A DNA stretch of 30,000 nucleotides from Pseudomonas solani (GTDB lineage Bacteria > Pseudomonadota > Gammaproteobacteria > Pseudomonadales > Pseudomonadaceae): positions 1-30,000 of the forward strand of contig NZ_AP023081.1 in the NCBI RefSeq assembly GCF_026072635.1, given 5' to 3'. Of the stretch, positions 29,613-30,000 are shown piece after piece. The position numbers were made by a program, and so were the translations under genes. A model generated the notes under the pieces. That model did not search any database and was not told where the DNA came from. It saw nothing but the letters and a program-made list of their open reading frames with translations. The stretch's first letter is position 1. Each line of letters opens with the position of its first letter.

Positions 29613-29688
29613 TGGTGGAGCCAAGGAGGATCGAACTCCTGACCTCCTGCGTGCAAAGCAGGCGCTCTCCCAGCTGAGCTATGGCCCC
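29613..29688 (-). tRNA. tRNA-Ala (anticodon TGC)
   Basis: 76 nt including CCA. Acceptor GGGGCCA / TGGCTCC, D-arm AGCTCAGCTGGGAGAGC, anticodon TGC at 29655-29653, T-loop GTTCGATC. Standard spacer tRNA. Confidence 0.98.
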
Positions 29689-29715
29689 TCGAAGACCTGC
29701 CACGCCCATGACAAT

Positions 29716-29792
<77 letters not shown>

Positions 29793-29886
29793 AATCGTCT
29801 TACTCTCGGGTCTAACAACCCAATCGCTTTTCGCAAGTGAATCAAGCAATTCGTGTGGGAGCTTATGAAGAAGCTGATGTCTTCGA

Positions 29887-30000
<114 letters not shown>

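Overview
The window is the right-hand part of a temperate phage genome integrated in a Pseudomonas-type gammaproteobacterial chromosome, next to a ribosomal RNA operon. The host call rests on the gene order 16S-tRNA-Ile-tRNA-Ala-23S-5S (all on the minus strand, 26239-30000), Pseudomonas-like rRNA and tRNA sequences, and a queD gene close to the Pseudomonas form. The species is not determined. The left end of the prophage lies outside the window.

Layout. (1) 1-9051, minus strand: a virion-assembly block in the same order as phage T7 genes 7.3 to 15: small basic protein, portal, Bbp19-like protein, scaffold, major capsid, capsid-associated protein, terminator, tail tubular A-like, tail tubular B-like, GNAT acetyltransferase (gene 13 position), gp14-like and gp15-like internal virion proteins. 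The last gene runs off the left edge. Tail fibre, lysis and terminase genes are not in the window. (2) 9056-14348, minus strand: a lambda-like early/right operon read cro, cII, O, P, small membrane protein, coiled-coil protein, ninB, ninI-type phosphatase, ninG, then small genes leading into the virion block. Most neighbours overlap by ATGA or TAATG. An iteron origin lies inside O. (3) 14376-15519: the immunity region, with operators, an S24-family CI-like repressor on the plus strand and a co-transcribed small membrane protein in the position lambda uses for rex genes. (4) 15531-25445, plus strand: a left-type operon that starts at a second three-operator cluster with a good promoter and a long structured leader. 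It carries an HNH endonuclease, many small phage genes, a Sak4-type ATPase / SSB / YqaJ exonuclease recombination set, a NinX-like gene, two Lar-like zinc proteins and a terminal AlpA-type excisionase-like protein. (5) 25509 onward: host queD, a palindrome cluster and the rrn operon.

How it works together (inference): the repressor holds both lytic operons from matching operator sets, TTTCAG-N4-CTGAAA. On induction the right operon makes Cro, CII, O and P and then reads through nin genes into the T7-like virion genes. The left operon supplies recombination and anti-host functions and excision control.

Most worth a second look: two paralogous structured intergenic RNAs at 16986-17110 and 18924-19039 with the same 7-bp closing stem, 3' hairpin and C-rich tail; the long hairpin-rich leader at about 15601-15859; a frameshift in the scaffold gene; a 21-bp hairpin repeat spanning the stop codons of two distant genes; a helix-turn-helix-like insertion in the YqaJ nuclease; a 170-nt O/P coding overlap; and a prophage edge with no integrase next to the excisionase-like gene.
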